From Paraliobacillus zengyii (lineage in GTDB: Bacteria; Bacillota; Bacilli; Bacillales; Amphibacillaceae), in contig NZ_CP029797.1 in NCBI RefSeq assembly GCF_003268595.1, positions 2,935,501 to 2,999,500 of the forward strand: a stretch of DNA of 64,000 nucleotides, read 5' to 3'. The notes beneath the pieces are model-generated. The model saw nothing but the letters and a program-made list of their open reading frames with translations. It had not been told where the DNA came from and searched no databases. The translations under genes and the position numbers were made by a program. Positions 9,562 to 16,488 of the stretch are shown here, one piece after another. How positions within the stretch are numbered: the stretch's first letter is position 1; every line of letters begins with the position of its first letter.

Positions 9562-10286
9562 TTTCTAGTCATACCACCATCGATAATAATGTTTTCACCA
9601 TTAATAAAATCATTAAGTGGATTCGTCAGAAACAAACAAGCACGTGCGACATCACTAGGTTTCCCTACACGTTTGGACGGATGTTGCGTATGATCAACAG
9701 TACGAAGCGATTCATAATCTTCTGTTTCTATCCAGCCTGGACTAATAGCATTTACAGTAATTTTTTCTTCCTGTAATGTGAGAGCTAAAGCATGTGTGAG
9801 TGCGTATATGCCACCTTTACTTGCGGCATAACTTTCCGTATTTGGTTCAGACATAAATGCACGTGTAGACGCAAGATTTATAATTGCACCACCCGTTCCT
9901 CTCATCTTTTTCGCTGCCGCTTGGGAACATAGAAATACGCTACGTAAATTCGTGTTTAATACATCATCAAACTCATCCACAGTTAAATCAAAAAAGGACT
10001 TGAATTTTGAAACACCCGCATTATTAATTAAAATATCTATTTTATCAAATTCATCCATTGTTTTTTCCATTAAATTATCAATTGAAGTGGACTCTCGGAC
10101 ATCTGTCTTTATAAAAGTTGCTGTCTTTTTTCTTTTATTTAGTGATGCTTCAACCTTTTTCCCGTCATCTTTTGCGACATCAGCAATTATTACATGTGCA
10201 CCTTCTTCTGCGTATGCAGAAGCTATAGATCGGCCAATTCCATTTGCACCACCAGTAACAATAACTACCTTATTTTCAAATAGCAT
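9543..10286 (-). CDS. Short-chain dehydrogenase/reductase
   Basis: A 247-residue classical SDR with a Rossmann fold. The dinucleotide-binding motif TGGANGIG is at 11-18, NNAG at 88-91, and the catalytic Ser140, Tyr153 and Lys157 are in place (YAASK). PGWIETE follows the active site, and the C-terminal GENIIIDGGMTRKM is standard for the family. Asp36 at the end of strand 2 (IIADVA) suggests NAD rather than NADP preference. The start ATG is preceded by AAGGGAGG. Its substrate is unknown; the neighbours give no pathway. Confidence 0.88.
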   Translation of the reverse strand: MLFENKVVIVTGGANGIGRSIASAYAEEGAHVIIADVAKDDGKKVEASLNKRKKTATFIKTDVRESTSIDNLMEKTMDEFDKIDILINNAGVSKFKSFFDLTVDEFDDVLNTNLRSVFLCSQAAAKKMRGTGGAIINLASTRAFMSEPNTESYAASKGGIYALTHALALTLQEEKITVNAISPGWIETEDYESLRTVDHTQHPSKRVGKPSDVARACLFLTNPLNDFINGENIIIDGGMTRKMIYEH

Positions 10287-10396
10287 TTAATTGCCTCCCT
10301 TATTACTAATTCACTTCATCATACCATTTAAGAAGCTACGTTTAAAAAAATACAATCTTTTCTAAACTAATTATTAGAAGGATCTGAAAGCTATAT

Positions 10397-10429
10397 AAAA
10401 ATGGCCAAGCGAGATGCTAGGCCATTTTT
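10397..10429 (-). terminator. Intrinsic terminator of the CotF-like cluster
   Basis: A stem of nine to ten base pairs (AAAATGGCC with GGCCATTTT) followed on the minus strand by a T-run, 20 bases past the last coat gene. Confidence 0.75.
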
Positions 10430-10449
10430 AACATGAAAACGTCGTCTAT

Positions 10450-10749
10450 CTATCCTTTTGCTAATCTTAATGCGGTTTCTGTGATCTTCCTATCTATTTC
10501 TAGTTGTTTTTCTGTATCATGTGGATGATAGAATCCATTATTAATCATATACGTAGAAATTTGTTCATGAAATGTAATAACTTCGTCTAATTGCATCGTT
10601 AATGTATTTCTAACTCCTGGTGTTGCAGTTTCTGTAATAGCTAAGGCATAACTCTTTATTTCTGCTTTTGCAGCCATTAAAATATCTGTCGCAATTACTT
10701 GATCTGTTAATGGTGCCATCCCAGTAATTTTTTCAATAAGTTGATTCAC
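10450..10749 (-). CDS. CotF-domain spore coat protein, YraD-like
   Basis: A 99-residue protein of the coat F family. The core TDQVIATDILMAAKAE, the ITETATPGVRNTL segment and the late NNGFYHPHD motif fit the ferritin-like helical CotF domain. Its 99-residue length equals what I recall for B. subtilis YraD. The start is GTG with an ideal AAGGAGGT. It is the last of four coat-type genes arranged as two partner-plus-CotF pairs. It is expected to be made in the mother cell during sporulation and incorporated in the coat; that expression is inferred from the family. Confidence 0.8.
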   Translation of the reverse strand: MNQLIEKITGMAPLTDQVIATDILMAAKAEIKSYALAITETATPGVRNTLTMQLDEVITFHEQISTYMINNGFYHPHDTEKQLEIDRKITETALRLAKG

Positions 10750-10762
10750 TGTTTAACCTCCT

Positions 10763-10960
10763 TCATGACAAGTGTTTTTCTAAATCTTCCAAATGCCGAA
10801 CATGCATTGTAGCATCTTGCTTCATCAAATCTTTTAGATTCTCGTCCATTACTAATCCTTGCATGATCGATGCCTTGGTAAGGCATAAGCTCTTAAATGT
10901 AATAAGTTCATGTACCTCTAATGTTTCATGCATACCTAACTGTATGTTCAAACCTTCCAC
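10763..10960 (-). CDS. Small spore coat partner protein, YraE-like
   Basis: A 65-residue helical protein containing HETLEVHELITFKSLCLTKA, the short motif seen in the small proteins encoded next to CotF-domain genes in Bacillaceae. A GTG start at 10960 with AAGGTGG upstream is the best choice; a downstream TTG is possible. It precedes the 99-residue CotF-domain gene by 13 bases and is probably co-translated with it. It looks like a half-CotF domain paired with the full one, but function is by association only. Confidence 0.7.
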   Translation of the reverse strand: MEGLNIQLGMHETLEVHELITFKSLCLTKASIMQGLVMDENLKDLMKQDATMHVRHLEDLEKHLS

Positions 10961-10980
10961 CCCCCACCTTCATGTTAGTA

Positions 10981-11253
10981 TTATTCATTTAGCGCTCTAT
11001 TTGCGTAGTGAACATCTTTTTCTAACTGCTCGGGAATATTAAAAGCATCATATATTCCTCTATCTTGAAGAAATCCATATATTTGTTCATGTTGTTTAAT
11101 TGCTGTTTGTAACTCCTGTGTCAAAAATGTTCGAATGTCAGAAGATGTTGTTTCTGTAATAGCTGCAGCCATGTCTTTAATACCAGCTTTTGCTTCAAAT
11201 AGCATATCTGTAGCTATCGTGTGGTCTGAAGCACTTAATTGATTCGTATCCAT
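10981..11253 (-). CDS. CotF-domain spore coat protein, second copy
   Basis: A 90-residue CotF-family protein. It shares with the 99-residue paralogue downstream the pattern DHTIATDMLFEAKAGIKD, AAITETTSSDIRTFL and the late LQDRGIYDAF motif. It follows the 77-residue partner by 13 bases and precedes the second pair by 20 bases. The start ATG has AAAGGGGTG. The four genes therefore look like a tandem duplication of a two-gene unit. A spore coat role is inferred from the family. Confidence 0.78.
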   Translation of the reverse strand: MDTNQLSASDHTIATDMLFEAKAGIKDMAAAITETTSSDIRTFLTQELQTAIKQHEQIYGFLQDRGIYDAFNIPEQLEKDVHYANRALNE

Positions 11254-11266
11254 TTATTGCACCCCT

Positions 11267-11482
11267 TTATTGATTGATTTGAGTTGAAGCAGAAGTGAGT
11301 AAGTCTTTCATTTGATTAACTGCCGTATGACCTTGTTTTACACTCTGTTCGACCAATGTTTTTAATTCGATATTTTCAACTATTTTCATTCTTGATTTAG
11401 ATTGTGAAAGGCAACCAACTTTAAAATTAATTAACTCCCTTAAATCAACGATTTCATGTATACCAAAGTTACTACTTTTCAA
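11267..11482 (-). CDS. Small spore coat partner protein, second copy
   Basis: A protein of about 71 residues with FGIHEIVDLRELINFKVGCL, similar in layout to the HEL-F-K-CL motif of the 65-residue partner downstream. I choose the TTG at 11482 as start because ATGGAGGTG sits nine bases upstream and reads as its Shine-Dalgarno sequence. The longer reading from that ATG (11500) would use the Shine-Dalgarno itself as codons and lacks an upstream site. It is the first gene of the four-gene coat cluster. Confidence 0.65.
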   Translation of the reverse strand: MKSSNFGIHEIVDLRELINFKVGCLSQSKSRMKIVENIELKTLVEQSVKQGHTAVNQMKDLLTSASTQINQ

Positions 11483-11511
11483 GTATACGTTCACCTCCAT
11501 TGTTATTCATG

Positions 11512-11544
11512 TTAGCTTTTGTCTTTCTTATTTTGTTTATTCAA
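11512..11544 (-). CDS. Possible leader micro-ORF ahead of the coat cluster
   Basis: Ten codons reading MNKQNKKDKS from a TTG with GGAGGT five bases upstream. The peptide is strongly basic. It precedes the coat cluster by about 30 bases. It may be chance, but its ribosome binding site is better than those of several real genes here. Confidence 0.2.
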   Translation of the reverse strand: MNKQNKKDKS

Positions 11545-11620
11545 GTTATACCTCCATGCATGATTTTTTCCCTCAAGTCGATAATAAACCGACATCTTAA
11601 AAAGAACGGAGTATACTTTC

Positions 11621-12568
11621 GTGACTGATAATTTAGAAATAAATAAGATATTAGAACAACTGTCCACTTCAGAAGAACAATTAGACTTTGCTCAACCAAA
11701 TCATTTAACTCCTGCTATGAAAGCCTATCAGGATTATTACGGATTTAAACAATCAAATCTTTCATTTCACTTCGGTAAAATAACAATTGATCAAAATAAC
11801 GTGCACGTACAAATTTTTAAACCCAACCATAGCAAAGGAAATATATTTTTATTACATGGCTATTTAAGTCATGTCGGTTATTTAAAACATATTATTCAGT
11901 TTTTAAATAACCAGTATTACACAGTAATTAGTTATGATTTGCAAGGACATGGCCTTTCAACAGGTAAGATTGCCTCTGTCAACACATTTGATGATTATGG
12001 TCGTATTATGGAGAAATTATTAACAATAATAAAAAAGGAACTGAGTGGTCCCATACACCTAATTGGTCACAGTACTGGTGGCGCCATCATCGTTGATTAT
12101 CTATTGAGACATCCAAGTCATGACGTCGATAAAGCTATATTGGTTGCACCACTTATTCATTCAAATTATTGGAATTTATCACAAATTGGGCTATACATGT
12201 TGAAATGGTTCCCTTTTATCCAGCATATAAAAAGGAACTTCCGTCAAAATTCAACAGATGAAGCATATTTACGTTCCATAAAAACTGACCCACTTCAATC
12301 AGACAATGTTCCGGTGAAATGGGTCAACGCATTAATGACATGGAATAAAAAAATACAAGATTATCACGAAAGCAAAAAGTTCATTTATCTCATTCAAGGA
12401 AATCAGGATAAGACAATAGATTGGAAATACAACATAAAATTTCTCCAACATAAATTTCAAAACTTACAAATTGCTCAAATTGATCAAGGACGTCACGAGC
12501 TTTTTAATGAGGCAGAGCCTATTAAAAGGATTGTGTTTCAACGAATTCTCAAATACTTGGAACCTTAA
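11621..12568 (+). CDS. Alpha/beta hydrolase, S33/monoacylglycerol-lipase-like
   Basis: A 315-residue cytoplasmic alpha/beta hydrolase. The oxyanion loop is LLHGYLSH (about 77-84), the nucleophile Ser151 is in GHSTGG, Asp263 lies in GNQDKTID and His292 in GRHELFNE, so the triad is complete. The ordering fits the Hydrolase_4/serine aminopeptidase S33 group, which includes lysophospholipases and monoacylglycerol lipases. The start is GTG with only a weak AACGGAG ahead. It is divergent from the spore-coat cluster. Substrate is unknown. Confidence 0.83.
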   Translation: MTDNLEINKILEQLSTSEEQLDFAQPNHLTPAMKAYQDYYGFKQSNLSFHFGKITIDQNNVHVQIFKPNHSKGNIFLLHGYLSHVGYLKHIIQFLNNQYYTVISYDLQGHGLSTGKIASVNTFDDYGRIMEKLLTIIKKELSGPIHLIGHSTGGAIIVDYLLRHPSHDVDKAILVAPLIHSNYWNLSQIGLYMLKWFPFIQHIKRNFRQNSTDEAYLRSIKTDPLQSDNVPVKWVNALMTWNKKIQDYHESKKFIYLIQGNQDKTIDWKYNIKFLQHKFQNLQIAQIDQGRHELFNEAEPIKRIVFQRILKYLEP

Positions 12569-12645
12569 CATTACCAGCTTCTTTCGTCATACTTAATTTT
12601 ATTTTCAAAAAATGATACGATAGAAGAAAGGAGAGATGATCGATA

Positions 12646-13362
12646 ATGAAAATTGCTTTTATTTCAGATGTTCACGGGAACGCGATAGCATTAGATGCAG
12701 TATTAAATGATATTAGAAAAAAAGAAGTTGATAAGATAGTAGTGCTTGGGGACCTTGCTTATCGTGGACCAGAGCCAAAACGATCGATTGACTTAATTAA
12801 AAATTTAAACACAACCGTTATTAAAGGTAATGCAGATGATTGGATTGTACGTGGCGTAAGAAAAGGTGAAGTTCCTGACGCAGCACTTGATAAGATGAAT
12901 GAAGAAAGAGACTGGTCTGTGGCCCAATTATCCCAAGCGGACATTGCTTACTTAGAAAAACTACCTACAGAAACGCTATTTGAAGAAAACGATATCGTTT
13001 TTCACGGTTTTCATGCAACACCAAACAGTTTATTTGATGCGGTACTTCCAAATGCAACGGATGAAATGATCGAGTCAGAATTAATGAAAAAGGTTGCGGA
13101 TGTTTATCTGTATGGACACATTCATAAATCTTATATTCGTACGATAAACGGTAAAATGATTATTAATCTAGGTAGTGTTGGACTGCCATTTGATGGTATT
13201 ACAAAGGCTTCTTATGCTCTTGTTGATGTGCAAGATGGAAGTGTTAGTGCTTCGATTGAAAAAGTATCTTATGATTTTGAAAAAACGATTGATAAATATA
13301 AGGAAGTAAACTATCCAAATATTGAGTTAATGAAAAATATCATTCAAAACGCAAAAAATTAA
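12646..13362 (+). CDS. YfcE/MJ0936-type metallophosphoesterase
   Basis: A 238-residue calcineurin-like phosphoesterase. The metal-binding motifs are in order: DVHGN (9-13), GDLAYRGPE (39-47), GNADD (64-68), HGFH and GHIHKS, giving the usual two-metal site. The LNLGSVG-type end of the fold is present as INLGSVGLP. The start ATG follows GAAAGGAGAG. It is a soluble phosphodiesterase with unknown physiological substrate. It is monocistronic with a terminator. Confidence 0.87.
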   Translation: MKIAFISDVHGNAIALDAVLNDIRKKEVDKIVVLGDLAYRGPEPKRSIDLIKNLNTTVIKGNADDWIVRGVRKGEVPDAALDKMNEERDWSVAQLSQADIAYLEKLPTETLFEENDIVFHGFHATPNSLFDAVLPNATDEMIESELMKKVADVYLYGHIHKSYIRTINGKMIINLGSVGLPFDGITKASYALVDVQDGSVSASIEKVSYDFEKTIDKYKEVNYPNIELMKNIIQNAKN

Positions 13363-13363
13363 C

Positions 13364-13403
13364 AAAAACTCCCGTTCCAATGCTACATGGAAGGGGAGTT
13401 TTT
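13364..13403 (+). terminator. Intrinsic terminator of the phosphoesterase gene
   Basis: Stem CTCCCGTTCCA with TGGAAGGGGAG (one mismatch) followed by five T residues, directly after the stop codon. Confidence 0.75.
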
Positions 13404-13464
13404 CAGAATATTAATAACAAGTAATTCTGTGGTAAAATAGCTATATATAAGGGAGTGACGTTTT

Positions 13465-13665
13465 ATGCACTGGAGAAAATTAGCACTACTTTTGCCACCA
13501 TTTATTCTTATCGGCTATCTTTTAATAACATATCTACCTGATACGTTAAGTCAATATTCTATCGTAATAGCCATTTTATTTTGGGTGATTTATTATGGTT
13601 GGGTCTTTATCGAGGAGAAGAATAAAGAAAAATCAAATAAAGATTCCACAGATAGTACCAAATAA
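13465..13665 (+). CDS. Small two-TM membrane protein, unknown function
   Basis: A 66-residue protein with two hydrophobic helices (about 6-23 and 31-50) and a charged, lysine- and aspartate-rich C-terminal tail. The start ATG has AAGGGAGTG six bases upstream and a hairpin terminator overlaps the stop, so it is a real transcription unit. I do not recognise a family. Confidence 0.65.
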   Translation: MHWRKLALLLPPFILIGYLLITYLPDTLSQYSIVIAILFWVIYYGWVFIEEKNKEKSNKDSTDSTK

Positions 13666-13690
13666 GACCTCATACATAGGTCTTTTTTTC
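13664..13690 (+). terminator. Intrinsic terminator of the 66-residue membrane protein gene
   Basis: AAGACCT and AGGTCTT arms around a seven-base loop, then a T-run. Confidence 0.75.
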
Positions 13691-13782
13691 TTAGTAATTT
13701 ACGCAATTTTCACTTATAAAAATAATCTCTAAACGTTGGCTGTTATTAGCTTGGAGTGTGTTCATTATAAAGCTTGACACGA

Positions 13783-13995
13783 TTTAAAAAAGTTGTTTAT
13801 TACTTAATAAACATAGGCTCTTTCGTAACTGCCATGTTGATTTCCGCTTCTGGCAGTCGCTTTCCACGGGCAAATGTTTTCGATGGGCCGAGTAATAGCA
13901 GGCCCAAGTCTTCAGCTAACTTCGAAAAGCAAAAGTCGCTTTCCGAAGTGGATCTTCAGATCTTGCTTTTCCCGCAGTAGTCGACTACCCTACGC
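13783..13995 (+). repeat. Structured dispersed repeat, copy 1
   Basis: It begins with TTATTACTTAATAAACATAG and continues through CGCTTTCCACGGGC, CAAATGTTTTCGATGGGCC, an internal hairpin (ACTTCGAAAAGC 13919-13930 with GCTTTCCGAAGT 13938-13949, one mismatch, loop AAAAGTC) and CCCGCAGTAGTCG. The same blocks recur at 14060, 43592/45271, 45560 and 61815. Confidence 0.75.
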
Positions 13996-14059
13996 TACAA
14001 TCAATCAGCATAAAGTAGAATAAAACTATATGACAAGCAGATAACGTAATACTTCTAAA

Positions 14060-14300
14060 GTTTATCCAGCGAAGGTAGCAAATGGTTGACACTCCTGTGG
14101 GAACAGCAAATGTTTTCGATGGGATGAGTAATCGCAATCCCACAAACCGAAGATCCTCTATAGAAGCGGTCTTTGCTTCTATAGATAGCTGAGGTTGTGC
14201 CCACGGAAAGGGAGACTATTTGCTACCGTAGCGGGTCTAAAGTTGTAAGATACTTACGACTGAGTTTCTCTCGAGTGCGTCAGATCACAGTACTGATGAT
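14060..14300 (+). repeat. Structured dispersed repeat, copy 2
   Basis: A long imperfect palindrome: outer arms GGTAGCAAAT (14074-14083) and ATTTGCTACC (14218-14227), and an inner perfect 11-bp stem (14157-14167 with 14175-14185). It shares CAAATGTTTTCGATGGG and GAGTAATCGCA with copies 1 and 4, and GAGTTTCTCTC with copy 4. Confidence 0.75.
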
Positions 14301-14580
14301 TCAAAAAGAAGCGTGAAGTCAATTTCTATTTTGGATTGTTAGACTTTCTTGTTACACCAAAACTTAAGTGCCGTTTTACAGTGTAAAAGTTGAGTTAGTA
14401 ATTTATGAAACTTTCACAGCATTAAACAGGAATTTAGGTTTAGCGATAACTAGGATGTCTCACAAATAAGTTAAAGTTGACCTCGTTCCCATCATTACGT
14501 CTCATCTTACGAATTTGATAGAAAATGTGACGTAGTAAAACTAATAATAAACTATTCCCATTAAAAAAGTCGGAATTTAA

Positions 14581-14610
14581 TTGACTTTATTTCACTGCTA
14601 ATGATATTCT
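14581..14610 (+). promoter_or_regulatory. Promoter of the SAM-riboswitch/siroheme operon
   Basis: -35 TTGACT (14581-14586) and -10 TATTCT (14605-14610) with an 18-base spacer, about 30 bases before the aptamer. Confidence 0.6.
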
Positions 14611-14636
14611 TATAGATATAACTAAATATATAACTA

Positions 14637-14746
14637 TTCTTATCCAGAGAGGTGTAGGGACTGGCCCAATGAAACCTCGGCAACAGGCTATTACTTTTTA
14701 GAACTGTGCCAACTCCACAAGTATTTCTATACTTGATAGATAAGTA
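14637..14746 (+). promoter_or_regulatory. SAM riboswitch (S-box) aptamer upstream of siroheme genes
   Basis: Conserved S-box blocks are present in order: CTTATC of P1, AGAGAGGTGTAGGGACTGG, CCCAATGAAACC, CGGCAACAG with the P3 partner CTGTGCCAA, CTCC, and the closing GATAAG of P1. It is followed by a terminator at 14762-14797. High SAM should therefore switch off the downstream SUMT gene. Confidence 0.95.
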
Positions 14747-14761
14747 GTAAGATGCCTGTAT

Positions 14762-14797
14762 TTCTTCTTTCTATTTAACTAGGGAGGAGAATTTTTT
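14762..14797 (+). terminator. Riboswitch terminator rich in G-U pairs
   Basis: TTCTTCTTTCT (14762-14772) pairs over 11 positions with AGGGAGGAGAA (14781-14791) using three G-U wobbles, followed by six T residues. The 3' arm looks like a ribosome binding site but leads only to a six-codon frame, so the terminator reading is preferred. Confidence 0.7.
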
Positions 14798-14837
14798 ATA
14801 TGATGATTATCGATAAGTAAAAGTTGGGGGTTATAAA

Positions 14838-15581
14838 ATGGGGAAAGTCTTTTTAGTTGGTGCTGGTCCTGGAGATCCGGATCTATTAACGATTAAAGGA
14901 TTAAAAGCAATTAAACAAGCTGATGTAATTTTATATGATCGCCTAGTAAATGAGGAATTACTCAACTACGCTTCTAAAGATACCGAATTAATTTATTGTG
15001 GTAAACTACCTGGAAACCACACCTTACATCAAGATATGATTAACAATTTGCTTTGTGAACATGCCAGAGGAGACAAAATCGTTACACGTCTAAAGGGTGG
15101 CGATCCATTTATTTTCGGGAGGGGTGGCGAGGAAGCACAACTCTTAAAGGAATCTGGAATCCCCTTTGAAATAGTCCCTGGTATTACTGCTGGTATCGCC
15201 GCTCCTGCTTATGCCGGCATACCTTTGACACATCGAACATTAAGCTCTTCTATTACCATTATTACGGGCTTTAATCCAGAAAAGGATTCAAATGAATATT
15301 GGCGGAATTTAGTTGGCAGTGTGGAAACACTTTGCATTTACATGGGTGTGAAACATTTCCCTGAGATTGCTAAAAGGCTAACCGAAAACGGTATGGACGT
15401 TAACACCGAAGTTGCACTTATTCATTGGGGCACACTTCCTAAACAAAAAACAATTACTGGTACATTAGCAACAATCAACGAAAAACTACATGAAATTGAA
15501 AATCCTTCTATGATTGTGATTGGAAAAGTTGTACGATTAAGAGAGAAATTAAAATGGTTTGAAGAAATTGCACAGTCCTAA
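14838..15581 (+). CDS. cobA: Uroporphyrinogen-III C-methyltransferase (SUMT)
   Basis: A 247-residue SAM-dependent tetrapyrrole methylase that converts uroporphyrinogen III to precorrin-2, the first committed step to siroheme. The family motifs are all present: VGAGPGDPDLLT (7-18), RLKGGDPFIFGRGGEE near residue 83 and VPGITAGIAAPAYAGIPLTHR. The length is that of stand-alone SUMT, not the CysG fusion. The start ATG follows GGGGG. It is first in an S-box operon, consistent with supplying siroheme to the CysI sulfite reductase encoded nearby. B. subtilis calls the equivalent sumT. Confidence 0.93.
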   Translation: MGKVFLVGAGPGDPDLLTIKGLKAIKQADVILYDRLVNEELLNYASKDTELIYCGKLPGNHTLHQDMINNLLCEHARGDKIVTRLKGGDPFIFGRGGEEAQLLKESGIPFEIVPGITAGIAAPAYAGIPLTHRTLSSSITIITGFNPEKDSNEYWRNLVGSVETLCIYMGVKHFPEIAKRLTENGMDVNTEVALIHWGTLPKQKTITGTLATINEKLHEIENPSMIVIGKVVRLREKLKWFEEIAQS

Positions 15582-15656
15582 TCTTCTGCATCATCTTAGT
15601 TAAAAAGGTGATGTAGACTAATTAAATCATGTTTGATAAAGAAAGGAAGTAACCAA

Positions 15657-16475
15657 ATGATGGAGTTAGAAGGCAAAAAAATTGGTGTTACTGCAGATAG
15701 AAAAGCCGATGAAATCAGTACAATCATTAGAAAAAAGGGTGGCACTCCAGTTATTCGTTCTATTCAAGGTGAACGTATTCTTCTTGAAGAAAAAGCAGAG
15801 CAAGATGTGGAGCATCTCATTGCAGGAGATTATGACTGGGTTATTCTCACAACAGGTATTGGAGCTAAAGGATTAGAGAATGCTGCCAAAAATCTCGGTG
15901 TACTGGAATTATATATTGAAACATTAAGAGGGAAAAAACTTGCTATTCGCGGAAGTAAAACACTGAATTGGATGAAACAATGGGATTTAAAACCATACTT
16001 CTCTTCACCTGATGGAACAATGGATAAATTAATAGAAGAGTTAAAAACAAATCAAATTGATGGACAAAAGTTTTTCTTTCAAGCTTACAATAAGGATGAA
16101 GAGGAACTACTTAATCAGTTACGAGCATTGCCAATTTTTCTTTATCAATCGATGCCCTATTACTATAACCCACCTGAAGCTGAGACATTAGAAAATTTAA
16201 GGACTTTAATCGAAACACGAGAATTAGATGCCGTTTTATTTACGAGTAAAACACAAGTGGAAAACCTTTTTTCAGACTATGAATCTATTGATAGATTAAT
16301 CGAGGCCTTTGAAAGTGATGTTTTAGCAGTTAATATTGGAATTGTAACCGAAATGCAAGTAAGAGATTTCGGTGTCAATCGTTTATTAACTCCTGAAAAA
16401 CCAAAAATGGGTGCTATGGTTATATCATTAGCTAATTATTATAAAACGAAAGAAAAGCCTGCAAATACAGACTAA
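15657..16475 (+). CDS. HemD-like uroporphyrinogen-III synthase family protein
   Basis: A 272-residue protein with the two-lobed HemD layout: an N-terminal GKKIGVTADRKADE, ILTTGIGAKGLENA near residue 65, then LDAVLFTSKTQVENLF in the second lobe. Canonical HemD catalyses ring closure of hydroxymethylbilane; this divergent copy sits with SUMT rather than in a hem operon, so it may serve the siroheme branch or have a modified role. I choose the ATG at 15657 with GAAAGGAAG ahead; the upstream TTG at 15633 lacks a site. It ends 14 bases from the converging permease gene. Confidence 0.72.
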   Translation: MMELEGKKIGVTADRKADEISTIIRKKGGTPVIRSIQGERILLEEKAEQDVEHLIAGDYDWVILTTGIGAKGLENAAKNLGVLELYIETLRGKKLAIRGSKTLNWMKQWDLKPYFSSPDGTMDKLIEELKTNQIDGQKFFFQAYNKDEEELLNQLRALPIFLYQSMPYYYNPPEAETLENLRTLIETRELDAVLFTSKTQVENLFSDYESIDRLIEAFESDVLAVNIGIVTEMQVRDFGVNRLLTPEKPKMGAMVISLANYYKTKEKPANTD

Positions 16476-16488
16476 GACTCTTTCATTT

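Larger units (their letters stand above)
13690..14580. other. Gene-free interval holding two structured repeats
   Basis: About 0.9 kb without a credible gene. It holds two copies of the dispersed hairpin repeat (13783-13995 and 14060-14300). It then holds AT-rich DNA (14300-14580) with no recognised feature, although stretches near 14380-14420 resemble the tail of the repeat copy near 61930. A 68-codon open frame over the first repeat is a by-product of it. Confidence 0.6.

Noticed and set aside
13774..13980. 68-codon open frame in the gene-free region
   Set aside because: It lies across structured repeat copy 1, has no ribosome binding site, and its composition follows the repeat.
14801..14820. 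Six-codon frame MMIIDK after GGGAGGAG
   Set aside because: The apparent binding site is the 3' arm of the riboswitch terminator, and the frame is too short to support.
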